A stretch of 64,000 nucleotides of DNA, from NCBI RefSeq assembly GCF_025144335.1, contig NZ_CP083539.1:435501-499500 (forward strand), written 5' to 3'. The stretch is from Jannaschia sp. W003. Its GTDB lineage: Bacteria; Pseudomonadota; Alphaproteobacteria; Rhodobacterales; Rhodobacteraceae. The position numbers and the translations under genes are program-made. This document shows, piece after piece, positions 17,115 to 26,166 of this stretch (within the stretch, counting starts at the first letter, position 1; each line of letters begins with the position of its first letter). Under the pieces are notes generated by a model, which worked only from the letters and a program-made list of their open reading frames with translations, did no database searches and was not told the origin of the DNA.

Positions 17115-19555
17115 TCCGCCGCGCCGCCGAGCCGCGCCCGCGCCGCCGCCGTGACCGGCAGGGTGCCGTCGGCGTCGATCTCCACCACGCGGCGGAACCG
17201 CTCGGCGGCCTCGGCCTCGCGGCCCAGCGCGGCGTAGGTGCGGCCCAGGTGATACTGCGCGCCGGCATCAAGGGGCCGGGCGCGGGCGGCGGGCTCCAGA
17301 TGGCTCAGGGCCTCGCCCAGGTCGCCCCGCAGGAACGCGACCCAGCCGTAGGTGTCCTGGAATGCCGGCACCGCGAGGCCCCGCAGGCCCCGCGCGGCCC
17401 GGTGCGCCCGCTCCACCGCGGCGGCGGACGGGTCGGCGCCGTCCGGGGCGGTGCGCGTCAGCAGCGCGGCGAGGTTGTTGCCCACCGCCGGGTCGGCGGC
17501 CCCGCCCTCCGCGGCGAGGCCTTCCAGCAGCGCCACCGCGGCGCCCGGCTCGCCCGCGGCATCCAGCCGGCTGCTCTCCATCAGGCGCAGCGCGCGCGAG
17601 TCGGGGCGCGCGCGCAGGGCCGCGGCCAGAACCGCGGCGGCGGCGGCCTCGTCGCGCTCCGCCCGCAGCAGCGGCACCAGGAGGACCGCGGCCTGCTCGT
17701 CGCCCGGATCCTCCGCCAGCAGCGCGCCGAGAGCGGTGCGCGCCGCCGCCGCGTCGCCCGCGGCGGTGTCGAGCGCCGCGCGCAGGAGGCGCAGGGGCCG
17801 CGACGCGGGCTGCGCGGCGAGCGCCTCGTCCAGATAGCGGCGCGCCTCGTCGCCGCGCCCGGCCCGCACGAGGGTCTGCACCACGGCGGCCACGGGGCGC
17901 AGCCCGTCGCCGCCATCGGCCACCAGACCGCCCAGGACGCCCAGCCCCTCGGCGTGGCGTCCCTGCGCGGCGAGCCGCGCGAGGTAGAGGCGCCCGGCCT
18001 CCTCCGCCGCGCCGGTCTCGCCGAGGCGCGCGATCAGCGTCGCCGCCTCGCCGCCGTGACCCAGCTCGATCAGCAGCTCGGCCAGGACAGCCAGCACCCG
18101 CGGGTCGCGGGGGGCCCGCTCCGCAGCGGCGCGCAGCACCCGCAGCGCCACGGCCGCCTGGCCGCCCTCGCGCAGGAAGGCGGCGTAGACCAGCGACGGG
18201 CCGGCGGCGGCGGCGGACATCTCCACCGCCGCGGCGAGCTGCTCGCCAGCGAGGGGCCGGCTTCCGGCGGCGAGGTGGGCCTCGGCCAGCTCCAGGAGGA
18301 TCGCGGGGTCGCGGGGCGACTGGGCCAGCGCCACGCGCAGGGCCGCCACCGCCTCGTCGCCGCGCCCCGAGGCGGCCAGCCGGGCCGCCCGCAGGCGCAG
18401 GGCGCCCGCCTGCATCGGATCCTCATGCAGCACCGCGTCCACCGCGGCGGCGGCATCCCCGTCCCGCCCCATCGCCCCGAGCATCCGGGCCTGCATCACC
18501 CGCATGCGCCGCGCGAGGTCCGAGGGCGGCTCCTCGGCCAGCACCGCCTCGATCGCCGCGAGCCCCTCCTCCCGCGCGCCGGCGCGGAAGCGCGCGGCGG
18601 CGTGGGCCGCCTGCCAGTGGCGCCGCCCCGCGCCCGGCGCGCTGCCGTCCACGAGGCGGGCCAGCTCCCGCTCCGCCGCCTCGGGGCCGCGATGGTCCGC
18701 CAGGAAGGCGACCACAGCGGCATGGCCCGCGCGCGGGCCGTCGACGGGCCCGGCCAGGCCGCGCAGGAAGCGCTCGGCCTCGTCCAGCTGCCCGCGCGAG
18801 ACGTGCCACGAGACCAGCAGGTGCCGGACGCGCGGGTCGTCCGGGAACATCGCCGCCACCTCGTGGAGGCGCGCGCCGGCCACGTCGCCGTCGCCGGTGC
18901 GGCCCAGCAGCGCGATGCGGTGGAGGTGCAGCTCGCGGTCGGTCGCGCCCCCCGCGAGCGCGGCGTCGAGCAGCGCCAGCGCCGCCGCCGCGTCGCCCTC
19001 CGCCTCGTGCCAGTCCAGCGCGATCCGCAGGAGCACCGGGTCGCCCGGCCGGTCGGCGCGCAGCGCGAGCGCGCGCGCCGCCGTGTCCGCCCGTGCCGCG
19101 GCGTCGCCCCCGCGCACCGCGGCGCGGTAGTCCAGCACAACCGCGGCCACGGCGCCCTCGGGCGCCCCCTCGCCCGCCCGGCTCAGGTGGCGGGCGTGGC
19201 GCTCCACCGCGTCCCAGGCGCCCCGGCGCAGGGCGAGGCCGAGGGCCCGCAGGTGCAGCGCCGCGTCGTCCGGCCGGCGCTCGGCCTGCTCGGCCACGAG
19301 GGCGTAGGCCCCGCCGAGGTCGCCGCCGCGCTCCAGCACCCCGGCTTGCGCGAGCGCGGCGCCCCGGTGCGCGGGCGCATGGAGCAGGGCGTTGCGGAAC
19401 TGGATCAGCGCGCGCGCGGGATCGTCGGCGCGCACCAGTTCCACGCCCGAGACGAAGAACGCCTCGGCCTTCTCCTCGGGCGAGCGGCAGCCCGCCAGGG
19501 CCGTCGTGCCGGCGAGGAGGGCGAGCACGGCGAGGCGGTGGAGGGAATGGGTCAT
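17111..19555 (-). CDS. TPR-repeat lipoprotein of the exosortase/EPS locus
   Basis: This 814-residue protein has a signal peptide with lipobox LAGC (residue 23), then helix-turn-helix repeats of TPR type through its whole length (for example RADDPARALIQFRNALLHAP and repeats ending in AEAHLAAG). It resembles the PrsT-type TPR lipoproteins found beside exosortases and EPS genes, which probably act in the periplasm as scaffolds for polysaccharide assembly or secretion. AAGGAGAG precedes the ATG. It lies between the sugar-phosphate transferase and the exosortase in one operon. Confidence 0.75.
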   Translation of the reverse strand: MTHSLHRLAVLALLAGTTALAGCRSPEEKAEAFFVSGVELVRADDPARALIQFRNALLHAPAHRGAALAQAGVLERGGDLGGAYALVAEQAERRPDDAALHLRALGLALRRGAWDAVERHARHLSRAGEGAPEGAVAAVVLDYRAAVRGGDAAARADTAARALALRADRPGDPVLLRIALDWHEAEGDAAAALALLDAALAGGATDRELHLHRIALLGRTGDGDVAGARLHEVAAMFPDDPRVRHLLVSWHVSRGQLDEAERFLRGLAGPVDGPRAGHAAVVAFLADHRGPEAAERELARLVDGSAPGAGRRHWQAAHAAARFRAGAREEGLAAIEAVLAEEPPSDLARRMRVMQARMLGAMGRDGDAAAAVDAVLHEDPMQAGALRLRAARLAASGRGDEAVAALRVALAQSPRDPAILLELAEAHLAAGSRPLAGEQLAAAVEMSAAAAGPSLVYAAFLREGGQAAVALRVLRAAAERAPRDPRVLAVLAELLIELGHGGEAATLIARLGETGAAEEAGRLYLARLAAQGRHAEGLGVLGGLVADGGDGLRPVAAVVQTLVRAGRGDEARRYLDEALAAQPASRPLRLLRAALDTAAGDAAAARTALGALLAEDPGDEQAAVLLVPLLRAERDEAAAAAVLAAALRARPDSRALRLMESSRLDAAGEPGAAVALLEGLAAEGGAADPAVGNNLAALLTRTAPDGADPSAAAVERAHRAARGLRGLAVPAFQDTYGWVAFLRGDLGEALSHLEPAARARPLDAGAQYHLGRTYAALGREAEAAERFRRVVEIDADGTLPVTAAARARLGGAAE

Positions 19556-19580
19556 GGAGGCTCTCCTTCGGGAGGGGAAA

Positions 19581-20237
19581 TCAGGTGCCGGTCGCGCGCA
19601 GCACCGCGCCGGTGGTGGCGAGGAGGATCGCCGCGTCGGTGCGGAGCCCCAGGGCGCGCTCGTAGGCGGCGTCGTGGCGGGCGCGGTCGGCGAAGGTGCC
19701 GCGGCCCCGGTCCGAGACCTGCCAGGCCCCGGTGATGCCGGGGCGCAGGCGGTAGTAGGCGCGGTCCGGGTAGAGGCCCTGCTGGGACGCGAGCATCGGC
19801 CGCGGCCCCACGAGGCTCATGTCGCCGCGCAGCACGTTCCAGAGCTGCGGCAGCTCGTCGAGCGAGAAGCGTCGCAGCACGGCGCCGACGGGGGTGACGC
19901 GCGGGTCGTGCCGGAGCTTCTGGTAGAGGTCCCACTCCCGCCGCGCCGCCGGGTCCGCGCGCAGGTGGCGCTCCAGCGCCGCGTCGGCGCCCGGCACCAT
20001 GGTGCGCAGCTTCCACATGCGGAACGGGCGCCCGCCCCGGCCCACGCGGCTCTGCGTGAAGAGCGGCGCCCCGCCCCCCCAGAGCGCCGTCGGCAGGGCC
20101 AGCAGCGCCACGAGGGGCAGCGCCACCGGCGCGAGCAGCGCGACGCCCGCGAGGTCGAGGACCCGCTTCCCGCCCATCCGGTACCATCCCGGACCCGGGG
20201 TCCGGTCCGCGTCGACGGGGTGCGGGGTCGCGTACAT
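19581..20237 (-). CDS. Undecaprenyl-phosphate sugar phosphotransferase (initiating enzyme)
   Basis: This enzyme starts repeat-unit synthesis by moving a sugar phosphate to the lipid carrier. The 218-residue ExoY/WbaP-C-type protein has one hydrophobic N-terminal segment (VLDLAGVALLAPVALPL). It is followed by the catalytic core: FTQSRVGRGGRPFRMWKLRT, then SLDELPQLWNVLRGDMSLVG and PRP, then YRLRPGITGAWQVS. The start ATG at 20237 follows GAGGGA. It is the first gene of the minus-strand operon with the TPR lipoprotein and exosortase. Confidence 0.9.
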   Translation of the reverse strand: MYATPHPVDADRTPGPGWYRMGGKRVLDLAGVALLAPVALPLVALLALPTALWGGGAPLFTQSRVGRGGRPFRMWKLRTMVPGADAALERHLRADPAARREWDLYQKLRHDPRVTPVGAVLRRFSLDELPQLWNVLRGDMSLVGPRPMLASQQGLYPDRAYYRLRPGITGAWQVSDRGRGTFADRARHDAAYERALGLRTDAAILLATTGAVLRATGT

Positions 20238-20561
20238 CTCGTCCCTCCCTCTCGCGATGGCGGCGCGCGGCCGCGGAGGCACGCGCGCTCGGGGCGACTT
20301 CGACACGATTGGTATGGTTATTTTCCGACGCGCCCTCGGCCGTTCGTGGCGCCGGCGGGCCGACCGCGGGGCACTGCGCGCGATCGCCGCTTCCCGGTCG
20401 CCGCAGCGCCGGACACCGTTCCCGATGCCGACACAGTGACGCCCGATTGCCCCGCCATGGACGGGGGGCCGCCGAATCCGCCGGACGGGCGGGGCGGGAC
20501 GGCCGCCGCACACTGCATATCCCGCGGCGGCGCCGGTCGAGGATCGAGCGAGGAGGTGCCC
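20238..20561. promoter_or_regulatory. Divergent control region of the exopolysaccharide locus
   Basis: This 324-base gap separates the minus-strand initiating operon from the plus-strand assembly operon, so it must hold both promoters. An AT-richer island at about 20297-20325 (around GATTGGTATGGTTATTTTCC) is the likeliest promoter zone for one or both directions. Open frames crossing the region are shadows with no ribosome binding sites. No operator or riboswitch was recognised. Confidence 0.4.
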
Positions 20562-21443
20562 ATGAGCGACGCGATCGACCACTTGATGCGGAGCCGCGGC
20601 CTCCGGACGCGGCCCTTCGGCTCCGCCCCCGAGACCCGCGCCGGCGCGATCCACGCCTCGCCCGCCCACGGGCGCGCCCGCGCCGTGCTGGACTACGGCA
20701 TCCTGTCGCGCGCCTCGATGCTGCTGCTGACGGGCGGCACGGGCTGCGGCAAGACCACGCTCGCGGGAGAGATCGCCGCCGGGGCCGGCGACGCCGCGCT
20801 CGCGGTAGGAACGGTGTCGGGCCTTCGGGGCCGCACCGGCGCGCTCATGGACTTCGTGCTCGACGCCTTCGCGATCGAGCCGCCCGAGGGCGGCGGCGCC
20901 GCCGCCGCCGAGAGTGCCTTCGCCGCCCATCTCGTGGCCCGCTACGCCGAGGGACGCCGCACCCTCCTGATCGTGGACGACGCCCACTCCCTGCGCGACG
21001 ACGAGATCGAAACGCTCGCCGCGCTGACCCACGTGAACACCGCCGAGGACGAGCTGGTGCAGGTGCTGCTGGTCGGCGACACGGCGCTGCGCGCGCGCCT
21101 CGATGCCCCGCGCCTCGCCCACGTCGCCGGGCGCATGGGCGTGACCGCGCACCTCGCGCCGATGGAGATCGCGGACTGCGTGGCCTACCTGCGCCACCGT
21201 ATCGCCTTCGCGGGCGGCCCCGAGGACCTCTTCACCGACCGCGCGCTCCGGGACGTGGCCCTGGCCGCGGGCGGCGTGCCGCGTGCCGCCAACCTCCTCG
21301 CCGAGATCGTGCTGGTGCTCGGCCCCGACCGCGAGGGCGCGCCCATCGGCGCGCGCATGGTGGAACGCGCCGTGGCCGACGGCCTCGTGCTCCTGCCCGG
21401 CGCCGCCGCGGACCCCGTGGCCGCCCCGGCGGCGGCGGCCTGA
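20562..21443 (+). CDS. AAA ATPase of the EPS/exosortase locus (ExeA-like)
   Basis: A 293-residue ATPase with Walker A GGTGCGKT (residues 58-65) and Walker B LLIVDDAH (135-142), followed by the GGVPRAANLLAE sensor region typical of ExeA/XrtA-associated ATPases. Such ATPases accompany exosortase-linked polysaccharide clusters; their exact job is not settled. The start ATG at 20562 has a good AGGAGG site. It is first in the plus-strand operon, four bases before the chain-length gene. Confidence 0.8.
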   Translation: MSDAIDHLMRSRGLRTRPFGSAPETRAGAIHASPAHGRARAVLDYGILSRASMLLLTGGTGCGKTTLAGEIAAGAGDAALAVGTVSGLRGRTGALMDFVLDAFAIEPPEGGGAAAAESAFAAHLVARYAEGRRTLLIVDDAHSLRDDEIETLAALTHVNTAEDELVQVLLVGDTALRARLDAPRLAHVAGRMGVTAHLAPMEIADCVAYLRHRIAFAGGPEDLFTDRALRDVALAAGGVPRAANLLAEIVLVLGPDREGAPIGARMVERAVADGLVLLPGAAADPVAAPAAAA

Positions 21444-21447
21444 CCCG

Positions 21448-23025
21448 GTGGCGGACCTCGCCTTCCTCCTCGCGCTGTTCCGGCGCCGCGCCCACTGGTT
21501 CGCGCTGGTCGCCGCGCTGGTCGCCGCGCTGGGCCTGCTCTTGGCGATGCTCGCGCCCGCCACCTACCGCGCCTCCGCCAAGCTGGTCGTGGAGTCCGAG
21601 AAGATCCCCGACACCCTCGCCGCCTCCACGGTGCGGACCCAGGCGCTCGAGCACCTCCACATCATCGAGCAGCACATCCTGGCCCGCGAGACGCTCGTGG
21701 AGATGGCCGCCCGCATGGGTCTCCCGGGCCCCGAGGGCACCGCCGGCGACGCGCTGGTCGAGGACCTGCGCGCGCGCATCGCGGTGGAGATCACCGGCGA
21801 CGCCTCCGTGCGCCAGCGCGCCGAGGCCACGCTGCTGTCGCTCGCCGTGGATGCCGCCACGCCGCAGGAGGCGGCCGCGATCACCAACGAGTTGGTGACC
21901 CTGGTGCTGGCCGAGGACGTGGCCATGCGCACCTCGGTGGCGCGCCAGACCCTCGACTTCTTCGCCGGCGAGGTCGCGCGCCTGGAGGCCGAGCTCACCC
22001 GTGCCGCGGCCGCCATACTGGCCTTCCGCGAGGAGCACCGCGAGGCGCTGCCCGACAGCCTGGAGTTCCGCCGCGCCCGCGTGGCCCTGCTGCGCGAGCA
22101 GCTCGTGGCGCTCGACGCGCGCCAGGACGAGGTGGAGCGCCGGGAGCGCCGGCAGGTGCGCCTCCACCGCTCGATCCACGGCATCGACGACACCGCCGCC
22201 GACCCGGCCCGCCCCCTGCCCTCCGCCGCCGGCTCCGCCGAGCGCCGCCGCCTGCGCGGCCTGCGCGCCCAGCGCGACGCCCTGCCCCGGGGCGATCCCG
22301 CGCGCGCCGAGTTCGACCGCCGCATCGCGGCGCTGGAGCGCCTCGTGGACGATGCGGCGGCCGCGGCGCCCCGCAGCGCCTACGAGCGGCGCCTCGACGA
22401 CTTCGGCACGGAGCTGGCCGAGCTGGAGGCGCGCCGTGCCGGGTTCCTTGCCGAGATCGACGCGCTGGAGCGCTCCATCGCCGCCACCGCAGGCCTCGGC
22501 ACCCAGCTCGCCGCGCTGGAGCGCGACGAGGGCAACCTGCGCGCGCAGTACGACGAGGCCGTGGCCGCCCGCGCCGTGGCCGAGACCGGCGACGCCATCG
22601 AGACCCTCAGCCGCGGCCAGCGCGTGGCCGTGATCGAGCAGGCGGTGCCGCCCTCGGCGCCCCACAGCCCGAACCGCGTGCTGATCGCCGCGGGCGGCCT
22701 CGCCGCGGGCGTGGCGCTGGGTCTGCTGGTGGTGTCGGCGATGGTGCTGCTGACCGGCGACCTGCGCCGCCCCGCCGACCTCGTGGCGGGCCTCGGCATC
22801 GCGCCCTTCGGCACCCTGCCCTACCTCTGCACCCGCGCGGAGCGGCGCCATGCGCGCCTGCGCCTCGCCGGCGGCACGGCGCTCGCCGCGCTCCTGCTCG
22901 CCGGCGGGCTGAGCGCGCTGCACCTCCTCGTCGCGCCGCTCGACCTCCTGGCCGCCGCGGTGCTGCGCGACGGGCCGGGCGCGATCCCCGAGATGATCCG
23001 CCTCGCCGTGCTGGAGCGGAGTTAG
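21448..23025 (+). CDS. Polysaccharide chain-length determinant / co-polymerase (Wzz-GumC type)
   Basis: An inner-membrane polysaccharide co-polymerase that sets chain length and links polymerisation to export. The 525-residue protein has a first membrane helix at about residues 16-36, a long charged coiled-coil periplasmic domain (about 150-400), the conserved LAALERDEGNLRAQYDEA segment, and a second helix near residue 420. A further hydrophobic segment lies near the C-terminus. It lacks a kinase domain; that function is the next gene. The start GTG at 21448 directly follows the AAA gene. Confidence 0.85.
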   Translation: MADLAFLLALFRRRAHWFALVAALVAALGLLLAMLAPATYRASAKLVVESEKIPDTLAASTVRTQALEHLHIIEQHILARETLVEMAARMGLPGPEGTAGDALVEDLRARIAVEITGDASVRQRAEATLLSLAVDAATPQEAAAITNELVTLVLAEDVAMRTSVARQTLDFFAGEVARLEAELTRAAAAILAFREEHREALPDSLEFRRARVALLREQLVALDARQDEVERRERRQVRLHRSIHGIDDTAADPARPLPSAAGSAERRRLRGLRAQRDALPRGDPARAEFDRRIAALERLVDDAAAAAPRSAYERRLDDFGTELAELEARRAGFLAEIDALERSIAATAGLGTQLAALERDEGNLRAQYDEAVAARAVAETGDAIETLSRGQRVAVIEQAVPPSAPHSPNRVLIAAGGLAAGVALGLLVVSAMVLLTGDLRRPADLVAGLGIAPFGTLPYLCTRAERRHARLRLAGGTALAALLLAGGLSALHLLVAPLDLLAAAVLRDGPGAIPEMIRLAVLERS

Positions 23026-23034
23026 GAGATGGCC

Positions 23035-23895
23035 ATGAGCATGAGACTGCAGGACGCGATCGCCCAGGCCCGCACGCTGCGCGAGGCGGTGCTCGCGGGG
23101 CGCGCGCCGCCGCCGCCCGCCGCCGCCACCGCCGCCGCACCCGCGGGCCCCGAGGTCGAGAGCGCCTGGGACGCGCTGCCCCGCCACGCGCCCGACCCGG
23201 AGCTGCTCGCCGCGCACCGGATCGTGACGCGCACCGGCGCCGAGGAGGGCGCGGCTCCCTTCGACGTGATCCGCACCAAGCTCCTGAGCGTCGCGCACGA
23301 GAAGGGCTGGCGCCGCGTCGCCGTCACCTCGCCCACGCCGGGCTGCGGCAAGTCCACCGTTTCGCTCAACCTCGCCTTCTCGCTCGCCCGCGGCGTCGGC
23401 CCACGCACCCTGCTGTGCGAGATGGACCTGCGCCGGCCCTCGCTCCAGCGGCTGCTCGCGCTGCCGGGGCGGCCGCAGCTCTCGCGCGCGCTCGAGGGCC
23501 GCGCGCCGGTCGACGACGCCCTCGTGCGCGTCGCGGACCGGCTCGCGATCGCGGCCAACGCCCGCCCCGCCGGCAACCCCGCCGAGACCTTCCACGCCCC
23601 CGCGATGGAGACCGCGCTCGCCGCGCTGGAGCGGCGCTACGCGCCCGGCCTCACGCTGTTCGACCTGCCGCCGATGATGGTCGGTGACGACGTGCTGGCC
23701 TTCGCGCCCCGCGCCGACGCCATGCTGATCGTGGCCGCCGCGGAGCACACCAGCGTGGCGCAGATCGACGTCTGCGAGCGCGAGATCGCCCGCCACTGCG
23801 AGGTGGCCGGCGTGATCCTCAACAAGTGCCACCACACCGGCGACGACTACGGCTACGGGTACGGCTACGGGTACGGCCATGGCGCCGACGGCTGA
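23035..23895 (+). CDS. BY-kinase/CpsD-type tyrosine kinase ATPase
   Basis: This is the cytoplasmic partner of the chain-length protein. The 286-residue P-loop protein has Walker A SPTPGCGKST (about residues 99-108), a Walker A'-like strand LLCEMDLRRPS, and the Walker B-type LTLFDLPPMMVGDD. It ends in a tyrosine cluster of five alternating Tyr-Gly pairs, where BY-kinases are autophosphorylated. GGAG at 23025-23028 is six bases before the ATG at 23035, so the ATG at 23029 is disfavoured. The last 17 bases overlap the next gene. Confidence 0.85.
   Translation: MSMRLQDAIAQARTLREAVLAGRAPPPPAAATAAAPAGPEVESAWDALPRHAPDPELLAAHRIVTRTGAEEGAAPFDVIRTKLLSVAHEKGWRRVAVTSPTPGCGKSTVSLNLAFSLARGVGPRTLLCEMDLRRPSLQRLLALPGRPQLSRALEGRAPVDDALVRVADRLAIAANARPAGNPAETFHAPAMETALAALERRYAPGLTLFDLPPMMVGDDVLAFAPRADAMLIVAAAEHTSVAQIDVCEREIARHCEVAGVILNKCHHTGDDYGYGYGYGYGHGADG
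23848..23877 (+). repeat. Tandem TAC-GGS repeat coding the kinase Tyr-Gly tail
   Basis: Five tandem 6-base units (TAC GGC/GGG) encode Tyr-Gly five times at the C-terminus of the kinase. The alternation of GGC and GGG makes a 12-base period. The next gene's ATG begins just after the repeat at 23879. Short tandem units of this kind can change copy number by slippage. Confidence 0.85.
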
Positions 23896-24805
23896 CCCGC
23901 GGCCCGGGGCGGCGGCGGCCGCCGTGGTGGTGCCCCACCTCAACCAGCCCGCCGCCCTGCGTCGCTGCCTCGCGGCCCTCGCGGCAGGCACGGTCCGCCC
24001 CCGCGAGGTGGTGGTGGCCGACAACGGCTCGGACCCGCCCCCGCCCGCGGACCTCTGGGGCCTCCTGCCCGGCGCGCGCCTCGTCCACGCGCCCGAACCC
24101 GGCCCTGGCCCCGCGCGCAACGCCGGCGCCGCCGCCACGCACGCCCCGCTCCTCGCGTTCCTCGACAGCGACTGCCTGCCCGCCCCCGACTGGCTCCAGC
24201 GCGCCGTGGAGGCCCACCGCGCCGCGCCCCGCGCCGTGCTCGGCGGCGCCGTGCAGGTGCCCGCGCCCGACCGCCGCGGCGCGCCGGCCGCGGCCTACGA
24301 GGCGCTCTACGCCTTCCGCATGGACCGCTACGTCGCGCGCGAGGGCTTCGCCGGCGCCGGCAACATGGCCGTGCCCCGCACGGTCTGGGACGCGGTGGGG
24401 CCGATGCGCGGCGTGGGCTGCGCCGAGGACCGCGACTGGGGCCGCCGCGCCACGGCGCAGGGCCACCCCCTGCGATTCGTCGCCTCCATGCGCGCCACGC
24501 ACCCCGCCCGCCCCTCGCTCGCCGCGCTGCGCGCCAAGTGGGACCGGCAGATCGCCCACGACTTCGCCGCGCTCGCCCGCGGCGGGCGCCTCCGCTGGGC
24601 GGTCAAGGCGCTCGCCCTGCCGCTCTCGGTCGCCGCCGAGCTGCCCCGCGTCCTCCTCTCGCCGCGCCTGCGCGGCGCCGGCGTCCGCCTCGACGCGCTG
24701 GAGGGCCTCCTCGCGGTGCGCCTCCACCGCGCGCGCCGGATGCTCGCGCTGCTCGTGCATCCCGCCGCCGCGGCCGGGCACGCCGCGCGCTGGAACCGCG
24801 GATGA
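23879..24805 (+). CDS. Glycosyltransferase, GT2 family
   Basis: A 308-residue GT-A fold transferase with a nucleotide-binding strand VVVADNGSDPPPP, the metal-binding LLAFLDSDCLPAPDW motif (DxD-like DSD), and a C-terminal amphipathic or hydrophobic region (ALALPLSVAAELPRVLL) that may hold it to the membrane. It presumably adds a sugar to the lipid-linked EPS unit. It starts inside the end of the kinase gene and overlaps the flippase start by ATGA. Confidence 0.85.
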   Translation: MAPTADPRPGAAAAAVVVPHLNQPAALRRCLAALAAGTVRPREVVVADNGSDPPPPADLWGLLPGARLVHAPEPGPGPARNAGAAATHAPLLAFLDSDCLPAPDWLQRAVEAHRAAPRAVLGGAVQVPAPDRRGAPAAAYEALYAFRMDRYVAREGFAGAGNMAVPRTVWDAVGPMRGVGCAEDRDWGRRATAQGHPLRFVASMRATHPARPSLAALRAKWDRQIAHDFAALARGGRLRWAVKALALPLSVAAELPRVLLSPRLRGAGVRLDALEGLLAVRLHRARRMLALLVHPAAAAGHAARWNRG

Positions 24806-26166
24806 GCCGCGCGCCCCGACGCGGCGGCCTCACGCTTGCCGGGGGCCTGGCCGGCGCCGCCGCGCTGCAGCTGGGCCGCAACCTCGCGCTCGCCGCGTTG
24901 CTGCCCGCCGCCGACTACGGGCGCGCCGCCGCGCTCGCGGTGATGCTGGCGGGCGTGGAGCTGGCGGTCCTCGGCGGCCTCCAGGTGCGCATGGTGCAGC
25001 ACCCCCGCGGCGGCGCCGTCCCCGTGCAGGCCGCGATGCAGGGCTTCGTCGCCCTGCGCGCCGCGCTTGCCGCCGCGCTCGCGCTCCTCCTGGCCGCGCC
25101 GCTGGCCGCGCTGCTGGGGCTGCCCGAGCTGCGCTGGGGCTTCGCCGCGCTGGCCCTTGCCGCCCCGCTCATGGCCGCCGCCCATCTCGACCGCGACCGC
25201 TTCCGCCGCGCCCGCCGCTTTGGGCCGGGCGCCCTGTGCCTGGCCGGGGGGGCCGCCGCCTCGCTCCTGGCGGCGGTGCCGCTGGCGTGGTGGCTGGGGG
25301 ACTGGCGGGCGATGCTAGGCGCCATCCTGGTGCAGCACGCCGCCACCGCCGCGCTGTCGCACGCCGCCGCGCGCCGCCCCTTCCGCATCGCCTTTCCGCG
25401 CGGCGAGATCGCCGCCGCCGCCCGCTTCACCGCGCCGCTGATGCTGGCCGGGGCGCTGATGCTGCTGGCCGCGCAGGGCGACCGGATGCTCGTGGCCCGT
25501 GCCCTCGGTCCCGAGGCCCTCGGCGCCTTCGCGCTCGCCATGGCCCTCGCCACCGCGCCCGCGCAGATGGCGGTGCAGGTGCTGGCCGGCCTCCACATGC
25601 CCCTGCTCGCCCGCGCGCGGCCCGGTCCCGCCTTCGCCGCCGCGGCGGGCCACGCCGCCACCCGCGCCGCGCTGGCCGGCGCGGCGCTGATCGCCGCCGC
25701 CGCCCTCGGACGCCCCCTGCTGGAGCGCCTCGTGCAGGGCGACCTCGCCCCCGCCGCCGCGCTGGTGGTGCCCGCGGCCGCGGCCCAGGCGCTGCGAGTC
25801 CTGCGACACATGGTCGGCGTGGCGGCGCTGGCCCGGGGCGACGCGCGCAGCGACCTTGCCGGCAACCTGCCGCGGGTCGCCGCGCTGCTCGGGGCGGGCG
25901 CGATCCTGGCCGCGGGCGGCCCCCTCGCCGCCGTTCTGGGCGCCGCGGCCGCGGGCGAGGCGGCCGGCCTCGCGGTCCTGCTCCGGCGCTTGCGCGCCGT
26001 GCCCGGGGCCGTGCCGACCCTCGCCCGCCCCGTGCTCGCGCTCGGACCGGCCGCCGCCGCCGCGTTCCTCCTGCCCGGCCCCCTCGCCGCGCTGCCCGCC
26101 CTCCTCGCCGCGGCCCTCCTCGCCGTGCCGCGCCCCCTGCCCCTGCCCGCCGGAGACACCCCGTGA
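24802..26166 (+). CDS. Polysaccharide flippase (Wzx/MATE-like)
   Basis: A 454-residue polytopic protein with about 12-14 hydrophobic segments and few charged residues, of the oligosaccharide flippase type (opening LAGGLAGAAALQLGRNLALA; later QGDRMLVARALGPEALGAF, characteristic of Wzx proteins). It would move lipid-linked repeat units across the inner membrane. The ATG overlaps the GT stop (ATGA), and its own stop overlaps the next GTG (GTGA). Confidence 0.8.
   Translation: MSRAPRRGGLTLAGGLAGAAALQLGRNLALAALLPAADYGRAAALAVMLAGVELAVLGGLQVRMVQHPRGGAVPVQAAMQGFVALRAALAAALALLLAAPLAALLGLPELRWGFAALALAAPLMAAAHLDRDRFRRARRFGPGALCLAGGAAASLLAAVPLAWWLGDWRAMLGAILVQHAATAALSHAAARRPFRIAFPRGEIAAAARFTAPLMLAGALMLLAAQGDRMLVARALGPEALGAFALAMALATAPAQMAVQVLAGLHMPLLARARPGPAFAAAAGHAATRAALAGAALIAAAALGRPLLERLVQGDLAPAAALVVPAAAAQALRVLRHMVGVAALARGDARSDLAGNLPRVAALLGAGAILAAGGPLAAVLGAAAAGEAAGLAVLLRRLRAVPGAVPTLARPVLALGPAAAAAFLLPGPLAALPALLAAALLAVPRPLPLPAGDTP

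Noticed and set aside
19392..20561. Plus-strand open frame running into the AAA ATPase gene
   Set aside because: The part before ATG 20562 lies antisense to the TPR lipoprotein and sugar transferase genes and has no family features; AGGAGG fixes the true start.
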